A program made the translations under genes and the position numbers. From positions 1-64,000 of the forward strand of contig CAWJEX010000012.1 in NCBI GenBank assembly GCA_963841995.1: DNA of 64,000 nucleotides. The letters are read 5' to 3'. Shown here one piece after another: positions 1 to 7,951 of this stretch (the first letter of the stretch is position 1; the number at the start of each line of letters is the position of its first letter). The notes beneath the pieces are model-generated. The model was given only the letters and a program-made list of their open reading frames with translations. It did no database searches and was not told the DNA's origin. This DNA is from DATDPM01 sp963841995 (GTDB lineage: Bacteria; Pseudomonadota; Alphaproteobacteria; DATDPM01).

Positions 1-1500
1 GTCGGCCGTCCGAATGTCGGAAAGTCCACGCTCTTCAACCGGCTGGTTGGAAGACAACTCGCTCTGGTGCATGAAACGCCCGGTGTCACCCGCGACCGCC
101 GTAGCGCGGAAGCCCAGCTTTCCGATCTCCGATTTACCGTCATCGACACCGCCGGGCTCGAAGAAATGCCGCCGGAAAGCCTCGAAGGACGCATGCGCTC
201 GCAAACCGAACGCGCGCTTGGCGACGCGCAGCTGGTTTTCTTCGTTATCGACGGCCGCGTCGGTGTAACGCCAGGGGATCGTCATTTTGCGGCCTGGCTG
301 CGCGGGGCGGGCAAGCCGGTGATCCTCGTGGTCAACAAATGCGAAGGCAAGATCGCCGAGGCGCGCTTGTATGAGGGGCATGCCCTCGGTTTCGGCGAGC
401 CGGTGGCGATTTCGGCGGCCCATGGCGAAGGCATGGCGGATCTCTACCAAGCCATCGCAAAATTCGCCCGCGGCGACGAAACGGCGCCACAACTCGACGA
501 CGACGAAGTCGCCGAGGCGGCGGACCAAACCCGGCCAATCCACCTCGCCATCGTCGGCCGTCCCAATGTGGGAAAATCCACCCTGATCAACCGGCTGCTG
601 CAGGAAGAACGGGTCTTGACCGGGCCTGAACCGGGAATCACTCGCGATTCGATTGCCGTGCCTTGGGTCTATCGTGGCCGCGCCATCGAGCTCGTCGATA
701 CCGCCGGACTTCGCCGCCGCGCAAAAATTTACGAGACTCTGGAGAAAATATCGGCGGCGGAAAGCTTACGCGTCATCCGCATGGCGGAAGTCGTCATTCT
801 CGTGGTCGACACCCAGGCGATCTTCGAGCAACAGGATCTGGCGATTGCGCGGCTGGTGGCCGAGGAAGGCCGGGCCATGGTGATCGCCCTCAACAAATGG
901 GACATCGCCGCCGACCGCGATGCCGCGGCGCGACGCTTGCGCGATGCGCTGGACGCTTCGCTGCAACAAGTCCGCGGCATCCCCTGGGTGGCAATCTCGG
1001 CGCTGACGGGGGAAAATATCGCGGCGCTGATGCCGGCGGTTCTTGGCGCGTACGAGACATGGAACCGGCGGATTTCGACGTCGGCGCTCAACCGCTGGCT
1101 GGAACGGGCCATCGAACGTCACCCGCCGCCAGCACCCCAAGGCAAGGCGCTTCACATTCGCTACATGACGCAGGTGAAGGCACGGCCGCCGAGCTTCGTG
1201 CTGTTCATGAACAAGCCCGAGCTTCTCCCTGAGACTTATCTGCGCTATCTCGGGAACGGCTTGCGCGAGGAGTTCGGGCTCGATGGCGTACCTTTGCGCC
1301 TGCTGCCGCGCGGCGGCCGGAATCCGTTTGCGAAAAAAGACGGGCCGCCGGGAAAACCGAACCGGCCTTCGGCGAAAAAAGTTAGACGGGCCCCGAAAAA
1401 GAATAGGTCATTGCCGAAAAAGGCGAGGCCTTCCGGGAAAGGAGGCAAAATCTTCGGGAAAAAGGCACGGGCCTCCGGCAAAAGGACCCGACGCCGCTAA
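1..1500 (+). CDS. der: GTPase Der (EngA), 5'-truncated by window edge
   Basis: Double-GTPase ribosome-assembly factor acting on the 50S subunit. The frame is open from base 1, which already encodes the first P-loop (GRPNVGKST), so the start codon lies outside the window; 499 residues are visible. The first G domain carries DTAG and NKCE motifs. The second has its P-loop GRPNVGKST near visible residue 186, DTAG near 233 and NKWD near 298. A C-terminal KH-like domain spans about 375-460 and binds rRNA in this family. The last 45 or so residues are an unusual Lys/Arg/Gly/Pro-rich tail with repeated KK pairs, longer than in most Der proteins and probably disordered. It ends at TAA 1498-1500. Identification is secure; the function of the tail is unknown. 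Confidence 0.97.
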   Translation, partial: VGRPNVGKSTLFNRLVGRQLALVHETPGVTRDRRSAEAQLSDLRFTVIDTAGLEEMPPESLEGRMRSQTERALGDAQLVFFVIDGRVGVTPGDRHFAAWLRGAGKPVILVVNKCEGKIAEARLYEGHALGFGEPVAISAAHGEGMADLYQAIAKFARGDETAPQLDDDEVAEAADQTRPIHLAIVGRPNVGKSTLINRLLQEERVLTGPEPGITRDSIAVPWVYRGRAIELVDTAGLRRRAKIYETLEKISAAESLRVIRMAEVVILVVDTQAIFEQQDLAIARLVAEEGRAMVIALNKWDIAADRDAAARRLRDALDASLQQVRGIPWVAISALTGENIAALMPAVLGAYETWNRRISTSALNRWLERAIERHPPPAPQGKALHIRYMTQVKARPPSFVLFMNKPELLPETYLRYLGNGLREEFGLDGVPLRLLPRGGRNPFAKKDGPPGKPNRPSAKKVRRAPKKNRSLPKKARPSGKGGKIFGKKARASGKRTRRR

Positions 1501-1576
1501 TTCCAATCCGATCAATAACTTTTGAATTGCGCCGCTGGCAAGCGCCGCGCCACCATGGATGCGGGTGGAGGGTGTC

Positions 1577-2884
1577 ATGGCGCGTAAAAAGAGCCAGTCC
1601 GGCGCGTTGGATGCGGCGGCGAGTATTCCGGTCGCTGGCGGCGGGCTCTTGGACCGGCGGCTGTTCCTGGCCGGCGCCGGCGCGCTGGCCGGGGCGGGGA
1701 CGCTTCTCTGGCAGCGCCCGGTTTGGGCGGATACCGCAGCCGCAGCGCCGTTTTCTTTGCCGCCCTCGATGCTCCATCCCGGCAAGCCATTTTCCAACTA
1801 CGGCCAGCCCTCCCCCCACGAGAAGGCCGTCATCCGGTGGATCTCGGCCAATGCGGAAGTGACGGGGAACGGAATTTCCTGGACCCCGCTCCACGATCTC
1901 GAAGGAACGATCACCCCCAACGGCCTTCATTTCGAACGCCATCATAACGGCGTTCCCGAAATCGATCCGAAAACCCATCGCCTGCTGATCCATGGGCTCG
2001 TGGCGCGGCCGCTCACCTTCACTCTCGACGCGCTGCTGCGTTACCCGATGGAGCAACGTCTCGTCTTCATCGAATGCGGCGGCAACAGCAATGCGGGATG
2101 GAACCCGGAACCGATTCAAACCAAGGTCGGATGGTTTCACGGGCTGGTGTCCTGTGCGGAGTGGACCGGTGTGCCGCTTTCAATTCTGCTGGACGAAGCG
2201 GGAGTCGACAAAAACGCATCCTGGCTTCTGGCCGAAGGCGCCGACGCCGCCGGGGTGAGCATCAGCATCCCGATGAAGAAGGGGATGAAGGATGGGATTC
2301 TGGCGATCTATCAAAATGGCGAAAAACTGCGCCCGGAGAACGGCTATCCGATGCGCCTGGTGCTTCCCGGTTTCGAAGGAATTACCCAGATCAAATGGCT
2401 GCACCGGTTGAAGGCCGTCTCGTCGCCGGCGATGACCCGCGAGGAAACCGCGAAATACACCGATATCCTGCCCAACGGCAAAGCGCGCCAATTCATCTTT
2501 GTGATCGAGCCGAAATCGTTGATCATCACGCCCTCGCCGGGCATGACCCTGCCCGGGCCGGGGCTCTATCAAATCAGCGGACTCGCCTGGAGCGGCCACG
2601 GCAAGGTGGCGAAAGTCGAGGTCTCGGCGGACGGCGGAAAAAGCTGGGCCGAGGCGGCATTGCAAGAGCCGGTGCTGTGCTATTGCTTCACCCGGTTTCG
2701 CATGCCCTGGCGCTGGGATGGCAAGCCGGCGGTGCTGCAAAGCCGCGTCACCGACGAAGCCGGCATTGTGCAGCCGACCCGCGAAGCCCTGATCGCCAAA
2801 CGCAGTCCCAACGATTATTTCCATTACAACGCGATCGTGAAATGGAGCGTCGCGGACGATGGGAGCATCGCCCATGTTTACTAA
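1577..2884 (+). CDS. soxC: Sulfite/sulfane dehydrogenase molybdopterin subunit SoxC
   Basis: Periplasmic molybdenum-cofactor subunit of the sulfite-oxidase fold. SoxC with SoxD oxidises sulfane sulfur bound to the SoxY carrier; SorA-type relatives oxidise free sulfite. The ATG at 1577 is chosen because GGAGG lies 5 nt upstream; an ATG at 1559 is in frame but lacks a good site. The 435-residue product has a twin-arginine export signal (DRRLFLAGAG, residues 26-35), as expected for a protein exported folded with its cofactor. The oxidoreductase core contains the Mo-ligand cysteine near residue 167 in FIECGGNSNAG, followed by a Mo-co dimerisation domain. Its stop overlaps the next cytochrome gene by 11 nt, so the two are translationally coupled. 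The sequence resembles SoxC more than plant-type sulfite oxidase, but the substrate cannot be settled by eye. Confidence 0.9.
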   Translation: MARKKSQSGALDAAASIPVAGGGLLDRRLFLAGAGALAGAGTLLWQRPVWADTAAAAPFSLPPSMLHPGKPFSNYGQPSPHEKAVIRWISANAEVTGNGISWTPLHDLEGTITPNGLHFERHHNGVPEIDPKTHRLLIHGLVARPLTFTLDALLRYPMEQRLVFIECGGNSNAGWNPEPIQTKVGWFHGLVSCAEWTGVPLSILLDEAGVDKNASWLLAEGADAAGVSISIPMKKGMKDGILAIYQNGEKLRPENGYPMRLVLPGFEGITQIKWLHRLKAVSSPAMTREETAKYTDILPNGKARQFIFVIEPKSLIITPSPGMTLPGPGLYQISGLAWSGHGKVAKVEVSADGGKSWAEAALQEPVLCYCFTRFRMPWRWDGKPAVLQSRVTDEAGIVQPTREALIAKRSPNDYFHYNAIVKWSVADDGSIAHVY

Positions 2885-3434
2885 GGCGAAGTCTATTACG
2901 GTGAAATTTATTGGCGCGACAGCGGCGGGGGTTTTTGTCGCCGCGATTAGTGTTGCATCCCATGCCGGCCCCATTCACGAAGGACCGAAGCTTGGAAAGC
3001 CGGCAACGCCTGAAGAAATCGCCGGCTGGGACATCAGCATACCGCCCGACGGCAGCGGGCTTCCAAAGGGCTCCGGCGATGCAAAAGCGGGCGCCGCGGT
3101 TTACGCGACGAAATGCGCGACCTGCCATGGGGCGAAGGGCGAAGGAGCGAGCGCCGAAGAACTGGTCGGCGGAAAAGGAAGCCTCGCCAGCGAGAATCCG
3201 ACGCTGACGGTCGGAAGCTATTGGCCTTACGCCACCACGCTTTTCGATTACATTCGCCGCGCCATGCCGGCGGACGCGCCGTTCTCGCTTTCGGCCGACG
3301 AAGTTTACGCGGTCTCGGCTTATCTTCTGTATTTGAATGGCATCGTCGGCGAAGGCAATGTTCTCGATGCGAAAACCTTGCCGAAAATTCAAATGCCAAA
3401 TCAGAACGGGTTCATTCAAATCTATCATCCCTAA
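2874..3434 (+). CDS. SoxD-like cytochrome c, single haem
   Basis: Predicted electron acceptor of the SoxC protein. The ATG at 2874 is preferred over 2859 because GGGAG lies 8 nt ahead of it. The 186-residue product has a Sec-type signal (hydrophobic stretch around residues 8-25) and one haem-binding CATCH motif at about 81-85. It also has the SoxD-typical stretches FDYIRRAMP and LSADEVYAVSAYLL, and a KIQMPN segment near the C-terminus. Classical SoxD is about twice this length and carries two haems, so this protein corresponds only to the first haem domain. The gene ends cleanly with no remnant of a second domain before the next gene. SorB, the one-haem partner of SorA, is the functional alternative. 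No symbol is given because the two-haem architecture is missing. Confidence 0.8.
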   Translation: MFTKAKSITVKFIGATAAGVFVAAISVASHAGPIHEGPKLGKPATPEEIAGWDISIPPDGSGLPKGSGDAKAGAAVYATKCATCHGAKGEGASAEELVGGKGSLASENPTLTVGSYWPYATTLFDYIRRAMPADAPFSLSADEVYAVSAYLLYLNGIVGEGNVLDAKTLPKIQMPNQNGFIQIYHP

Positions 3435-3460
3435 ATCGAGTCGTGACGAAGCGGATTTCC

Positions 3461-3790
3461 ATGATCAAAAGACTGTTTATCGTTTTCGCGGCGGTGCTCG
3501 TCTATTCGAGCGCTGTGCGCGCCGAAGACCCGCAGGGGCCCCAAGAGCAGGGGCCGACTACCGAATCCATTGCCCGCAATTGCACCGGCTGCCATGGCGT
3601 CGACGGCAAGAGCCCGGCTTCGATCCCGACGATCTACGGCAAATCGGCGGATTGGATGGCGGAACGCCTGAAGGAATTTCGCGATGGGAAACGCGACTCC
3701 ACGATCATGCAGCGGATCATCAAGCCCTTTGCCGATAGCGATATCCAGGCAATCGCCAAGTATTTCGCAACCCGGAAATGCCTGAAATGA
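3461..3790 (+). CDS. Small periplasmic cytochrome c (FccA/SoxE-like)
   Basis: A 109-residue protein with an N-terminal signal peptide (KRLFIVFAAVLVYSSAVRA, cleavage expected near residue 21) and one class I haem motif CTGCH at residues 41-45. The candidate sixth ligand is the Met in the TIMQR segment. Its ATGA overlap with the following fccB gene argues that it is the cytochrome partner of that flavoprotein, passing electrons from sulfide to the respiratory chain. Flavocytochrome c has either a one- or a two-haem cytochrome subunit; this is the one-haem type. A GTG at 3443 is an in-frame alternative start, and neither start has a strong ribosome binding site. The cytochrome c assignment is firm; the partner is inferred from gene position. 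Confidence 0.8.
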   Translation: MIKRLFIVFAAVLVYSSAVRAEDPQGPQEQGPTTESIARNCTGCHGVDGKSPASIPTIYGKSADWMAERLKEFRDGKRDSTIMQRIIKPFADSDIQAIAKYFATRKCLK

Positions 3791-5097
3791 AAGAGCGGAA
3801 AATGATGAAGAAAAACGCACCGCCCGGATTGGCCCGGCGGAAATTCTTGACCGCTCTCGGAGCGGTTGGCGTGATGCCGCTGCTTTCGACCTACGCCAAG
3901 GCCAGCGGACCGCGGGTTATCGTCGTGGGCGCAGGCTTTGGCGGCGCCACCTGCGCAAAATATATCAAGATGATCGATCCCGGGATCGACGTCACGCTGA
4001 TCGAACGCAGCAATTCCTACACGACGTGCCCGTTCAGCAATCTGGTGCTGGGCGGCCTGCGCTCCTTCGATTCCATCGTCCACAGCTATCAGGCGCTGAT
4101 GAGCCATTGGGGAATCAATTTGATTCACGATACGGCGACGGCGGTGGACGGGCAGGCGCGAACCGTGACGCTGGCTTCGGGTGCCACGCTGCCCTATGAC
4201 CGGCTGGTACTGTCGCCGGGCATCGAGCTGTTGTGGAATGCTATTCCGGGCTACGACGAGGCAGCGTCAGAGATTATGCCCCATGGCTGGAAGGCCGGAC
4301 CGCAGACTTTGTTGCTGCAAAAGCAACTCGCGGCCATCGAGAATGGTGCGCTGATCGTGATTGCCGCTCCCGACAATCCCTATCGCTGTCCGCCCGCACC
4401 TTATGAGCGCGCGAGCATGATGGCGCATTATCTGAAAACGAAGGGAAAGTTCGGGATCAAAATCATGATCCTCGACGCCAAGGACAAATTCACCAAGCAG
4501 GATCTCTTCTTGCAGGCCTGGCCGCGGTTTTATCCCGGCATCATCGAATGGGTTTCGGGTTCGCAAGGCGGCGAGGTGACGGCGGTGGATCCTAAAACTA
4601 TGACGGTGACCGCCAAGGCGGGGACCTTCAAAGCGGCACTCGCCAATATCGTGCCGCCGCAAAGTGCCGGGCAAATCGCCATTCAAGCCGGCGTCGCCAA
4701 AATCGACGGCTGGTGCGAGATCGATCCTTGGGCGATGGAATCGAAAAACGTGCCGGGCATCCATGTCATCGGCGATGCCTGCATGCCCGGCGCCATGCCG
4801 AAATCGGGATTTGCCGCCAATAGCCAAGCCAAGAACTGCGCCGCCGCGGTTGCCGCGCTGGTTCGGGATCGCAAGCCCACCGAGCCGGTCTATATGAACA
4901 CCTGCTATTCGACGATCGCGCCCAATTACGCGGTATCGGTGGTGGAGGTATTCCGCGCCGCCGCCAACGGCGTCATCGCCGAGGTCATGGGTGCCGGCGG
5001 CCAAAGTCCGATGAACGTCCCGGATTCCTTCCGTAGCGCGGAATACGATTACGCCCAGGGCTGGTACGAAAGCACGATGCAGGAGATGTTCGGCTAA
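3787..5097 (+). CDS. fccB: Flavocytochrome c sulfide dehydrogenase, flavoprotein subunit
   Basis: FAD-dependent sulfide dehydrogenase of the periplasm, 436 residues. An N-terminal twin-arginine signal (ARRKFLTALGA) precedes the FAD-binding dinucleotide fold (RVIVVGAGFGGATCAK). Three cysteines match those defined in the family. One is in YTTCPFSN, the residue that covalently holds FAD. The other two, in YRCPPAPYE and MNTCYSTIAP, correspond to the redox-active disulfide pair that handles sulfide. The second FAD-contact motif VIGDACMPGAMPKSG is also present. The ATG at 3787 overlaps the stop of the cytochrome gene; ATGs at 3802 and 3805 are alternatives with an AAAGAG site just upstream. With soxC and the cytochromes this makes a compact unit for oxidising reduced sulfur. 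SoxF is an equivalent name in Sox clusters. Confidence 0.9.
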   Translation: MKERKMMKKNAPPGLARRKFLTALGAVGVMPLLSTYAKASGPRVIVVGAGFGGATCAKYIKMIDPGIDVTLIERSNSYTTCPFSNLVLGGLRSFDSIVHSYQALMSHWGINLIHDTATAVDGQARTVTLASGATLPYDRLVLSPGIELLWNAIPGYDEAASEIMPHGWKAGPQTLLLQKQLAAIENGALIVIAAPDNPYRCPPAPYERASMMAHYLKTKGKFGIKIMILDAKDKFTKQDLFLQAWPRFYPGIIEWVSGSQGGEVTAVDPKTMTVTAKAGTFKAALANIVPPQSAGQIAIQAGVAKIDGWCEIDPWAMESKNVPGIHVIGDACMPGAMPKSGFAANSQAKNCAAAVAALVRDRKPTEPVYMNTCYSTIAPNYAVSVVEVFRAAANGVIAEVMGAGGQSPMNVPDSFRSAEYDYAQGWYESTMQEMFG

Positions 5098-5108
5098 GGC
5101 GGGCCGTT

Positions 5109-5816
5109 CTAATACGCCCGTACGATTTCCCCGTGGCGCTGGCAGGACGGCAGCGCCAAGTTGAGAAAGCTGTCGGCCACCGATTCCGGCGGCGGCAGCG
5201 ATTTCTGATTCTCGCCGGGAAAGGCCTCGGCCCGCAGCTTGGTCCGCAATACGCCGGGATCGAGAAGATTGACCCGGATTTTGGTCTTCGCGACTTCCGC
5301 CGCATAGGTTTTGACCAAGGTTTCGAGCGCCGCCTTGCTGGCGGCATAGGCGCTCCAATAAGGAAACACGCCGCGGGTCACCCCGCTGGTGACGAAAATC
5401 GCCCGCGGCGCATCGGATTCCCGCAAGAGGGGATCGAAGCTGCGGATCAGCCGCCAATTGGCATTGAGATTGACGGCGATGGCGCGCTCCCAAACCGGAA
5501 CGTCCATATGCGCGGCGGGTCCGAGCGTGCCGAGCACACCGGCATTGCCGATCAGAATGTCGAGGCGTTTGAATCGGTTGGCGATGGCCTGGCCCAATTC
5601 TTCGATGCCGTTGGCTGCGGCCAGATCGAGGGGAACGAGTGTTGCCGAGCCGCCTTCCGCCTTGATCGCATCGTCGGTTTCTTCGAGACCGCCGACGGTA
5701 CGCGCGATCAGGATCACATGGGCGCCTTCGGCGGCGAAGCGCTTGGCGACGGCGCCGCCGATGCCGCGCGAGGCGCCGGTGATCAGCGCGATGCGCCCGG
5801 CCAGGACCTTCGTCAT
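5109..5816 (-). CDS. SDR family NAD(P)-dependent oxidoreductase
   Basis: Classical short-chain dehydrogenase of 235 residues, cytoplasmic. The N-terminal cofactor motif is TGASRGIG (about residues 14-21), NAG lies near 91-93, and the catalytic YxxxK appears as YAASK in WSAYAASKAALETL. The C-terminal substrate-determining part is short. It starts 3 nt after the purF stop on the same strand and is therefore probably the last gene of the purF operon. It converges with fccB with only 11 nt between the stops. The substrate cannot be predicted. The same pairing with purF occurs in many alphaproteobacteria (from memory), which suggests operon membership rather than a purine role. Confidence 0.85.
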   Translation of the reverse strand: MTKVLAGRIALITGASRGIGGAVAKRFAAEGAHVILIARTVGGLEETDDAIKAEGGSATLVPLDLAAANGIEELGQAIANRFKRLDILIGNAGVLGTLGPAAHMDVPVWERAIAVNLNANWRLIRSFDPLLRESDAPRAIFVTSGVTRGVFPYWSAYAASKAALETLVKTYAAEVAKTKIRVNLLDPGVLRTKLRAEAFPGENQKSLPPPESVADSFLNLALPSCQRHGEIVRAY

Positions 5817-5819
5817 GGC

Positions 5820-7283
5820 TTAGGCGAGTTCGGCTAGAAGAGAGAGTTGGGTCTGAACCGATCCGCCGTCGCGGTCGGTGAGCGGAATCGGATAATCGCC
5901 GGAGAAGCAGGCGTCGCAGAATTGCGGCACGTCCGAGTTGCGTTTGTGCTCGCCCATCGCGCGGTAGAGCCCGTCGATGGAAACGAAGGCCAGCAAATCG
6001 ACGGCGAGCAGGCGCGCCATCTCTTCCACATTGTGAATGGCGGCGAGCAGTTTTTCGCGCTCCGGCGTGTCGATGCCGTAGAAGCAGGAGTGCATGGTCG
6101 GCGGGCTGGCGATCCGCATATGCACCTCGCGGGCACCGGCCGCGCGCACCATTTCGACGATCTTGCGTGAAGTCGTGCCGCGGACGATCGAATCGTCGAC
6201 GAGAATCACCCGTTTGCCGGTGATGAAGGCGCGATTGGCATTATGCTTCAGCTTCACGCCCAAATGGCGGATGTGGTCGCCGGGCTCGATGAAGGTGCGT
6301 CCGATGTAATGATTGCGGATGATGCCGAGCTCGAACGGAATCCCGGCTTCGGTCGCGTATCCCATCGCCGCGGGCACGCCGGAATCGGGAACTGGAATGA
6401 CGATGTCGGCATCGACATGGCTTTCGCGGGCCAATTCGACGCCGATCCGCTTTCGCGCATCATAGACGCTGGTGCCTTCGACCACGGAGTCGGGCCGGGC
6501 GAAATAAATGAATTCGAAGATGCAGAACCGCCGCGGCACATAGCGGAACGGATGATGCGACGTAATACCGTCCTCGTTGATGACGATGACTTCGCCCGGT
6601 TCCACATCGCGGACGAAGTCGGCGCCGATGATATCGAGCGCGCAGGTTTCGGAGGCGAGGATATAGGCGCCGTCCTGGGTGCCGAGAACGAGCGGACGTA
6701 CGCCAAAGGGATCGCGGACGCCAATCAGCGAATCGGCGGTGAGCGCTACGAGCGAATAGGCTCCGTTGACCTGCTTCAGGGCGTCGACCATCCGGTCGAT
6801 CACGGTCGATTCCGGGCTAGTCGCGATGAGATGAACGATCACTTCGGTATCGGTCGTGGATTGGAAGAGACAGCCGGATTTCACCAGCCGGCGCCGCAAA
6901 TCGACGGCATTGGTCAGGTTGCCGTTATGGCCGATGGCAAGGCCGCCGAAGGCGAATTCGGCGAAGAGTGGCTGCACATTTCGCATCACGGTATCGCCGG
7001 TCGTCGCATAGCGGACATGGCCAATCGCAGACGATCCCGGCAGCCTTTGGATCACTTCGTTGGTTCCGAAACCCTCGCCAACCTGGCCGAGCGTCTTATG
7101 GGTGTGGAACTGAAGGCCATCGAAGGTGACGATGCCGGCGGCCTCCTGGCCGCGATGCTGAAGGGCGTGAAGCCCGAGCGCGGTCAAGGCCGCGGCATCG
7201 GTGCGGCCGAATATGCCGAATACGCCGCATTCCTCGTGCAGCTTGTCGTCCTCAAAAGGATTAGTGCTCAGCATTTCGGTCAA
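5820..7283 (-). CDS. purF: Amidophosphoribosyltransferase
   Basis: First committed enzyme of purine synthesis: transfers glutamine amide nitrogen to PRPP to give phosphoribosylamine. It has 487 residues. The N-terminal Ntn-hydrolase (glutaminase) domain has its nucleophile at Cys19 in HEECGVFGIFG, behind an 18-residue propeptide that must be removed for activity. The C-terminal phosphoribosyltransferase domain carries the PRPP motif VILVDDSIVRGTTS near residue 365. Two cysteines near the C-terminus (FCDACF) match the Fe-S type of PurF. Its start overlaps the end of cvpA by 4 nt, as in the cvpA-purF operon of enterobacteria. Confidence 0.97.
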   Translation of the reverse strand: MTEMLSTNPFEDDKLHEECGVFGIFGRTDAAALTALGLHALQHRGQEAAGIVTFDGLQFHTHKTLGQVGEGFGTNEVIQRLPGSSAIGHVRYATTGDTVMRNVQPLFAEFAFGGLAIGHNGNLTNAVDLRRRLVKSGCLFQSTTDTEVIVHLIATSPESTVIDRMVDALKQVNGAYSLVALTADSLIGVRDPFGVRPLVLGTQDGAYILASETCALDIIGADFVRDVEPGEVIVINEDGITSHHPFRYVPRRFCIFEFIYFARPDSVVEGTSVYDARKRIGVELARESHVDADIVIPVPDSGVPAAMGYATEAGIPFELGIIRNHYIGRTFIEPGDHIRHLGVKLKHNANRAFITGKRVILVDDSIVRGTTSRKIVEMVRAAGAREVHMRIASPPTMHSCFYGIDTPEREKLLAAIHNVEEMARLLAVDLLAFVSIDGLYRAMGEHKRNSDVPQFCDACFSGDYPIPLTDRDGGSVQTQLSLLAELA

Positions 7284-7951
7284 TGGGAACCTGTCGTCTG
7301 AAGCAAGCGGTCCATGTCACTGCGCTGCTGCGAATTATACCCTTCTTGGGAACCGGTCTTGGCGCTGGGCTGCGGCGGTGCAGCCAGGGCCTGAAAATCC
7401 TTGTCCGCTCTGTTGGCGCCCGAGCCGTGGTCGGCGGACGGTATCTTTTCGGCGAGCGTTTGCGGCAGCAATGACGCCACAATGCTGGATGCCCATTCGA
7501 CGAGGGGCCGCAATCGGGCTTCGCGCACCATCCTCGGCTGGTCCTCCGGCTTGTCCGCCCACATCGAGGAAACGGGAATATAGACCGCGGATACGATCAA
7601 TACGCCTGCAAAGATTCCCGCCAAAAAGCCGAGGGAGCGATCGAGGGCGTTCAGCCGGCTCGTTCGCACCCAGCCGGTGACCATCGAGCTCACCATGAAC
7701 AAGAAGATCAGGCTGACGATGAAAATGCCGGCGCCCACCGCCATGTCGGCGAGCCATTTATTGCTGATGATGTTGCGATTCATGAGTAAGCCGGCGGCCG
7801 CCGGCTCGAGGTAGGGATAGCCATAAAGAGTGGCGAAGATCGCACCGACCCAGCACATCAGCCAAAGTCCGCCCTTAATCAAGCCGACCGAAAGGCCCAT
7901 AAGGCCAATGACCAGGACGAAGCCGATAACCGAAAGATCGAGAATATTAAT
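7280..7951 (-). CDS. cvpA: CvpA family membrane protein, probable ATT start
   Basis: Inner-membrane protein of the colicin V production family. The first ATG in frame (7900) would remove the first conserved membrane segment. The frame continues upstream to 7951 and encodes NILDLSVIGFVLVIGLMGL, the usual family N-terminus. No ATG, GTG or TTG is available there; the best candidate is ATT at 7951, 9 nt after GGAG and overlapping the radA stop. With this start the protein is 223 residues with about four transmembrane helices in the first 130 residues. A soluble Pro/Ser/Gln-rich tail follows. The start codon could instead be corrupted by a base error. It sits upstream of purF, as usual. Confidence 0.8.
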   Translation of the reverse strand: MNILDLSVIGFVLVIGLMGLSVGLIKGGLWLMCWVGAIFATLYGYPYLEPAAAGLLMNRNIISNKWLADMAVGAGIFIVSLIFLFMVSSMVTGWVRTSRLNALDRSLGFLAGIFAGVLIVSAVYIPVSSMWADKPEDQPRMVREARLRPLVEWASSIVASLLPQTLAEKIPSADHGSGANRADKDFQALAAPPQPSAKTGSQEGYNSQQRSDMDRLLQTTGSH

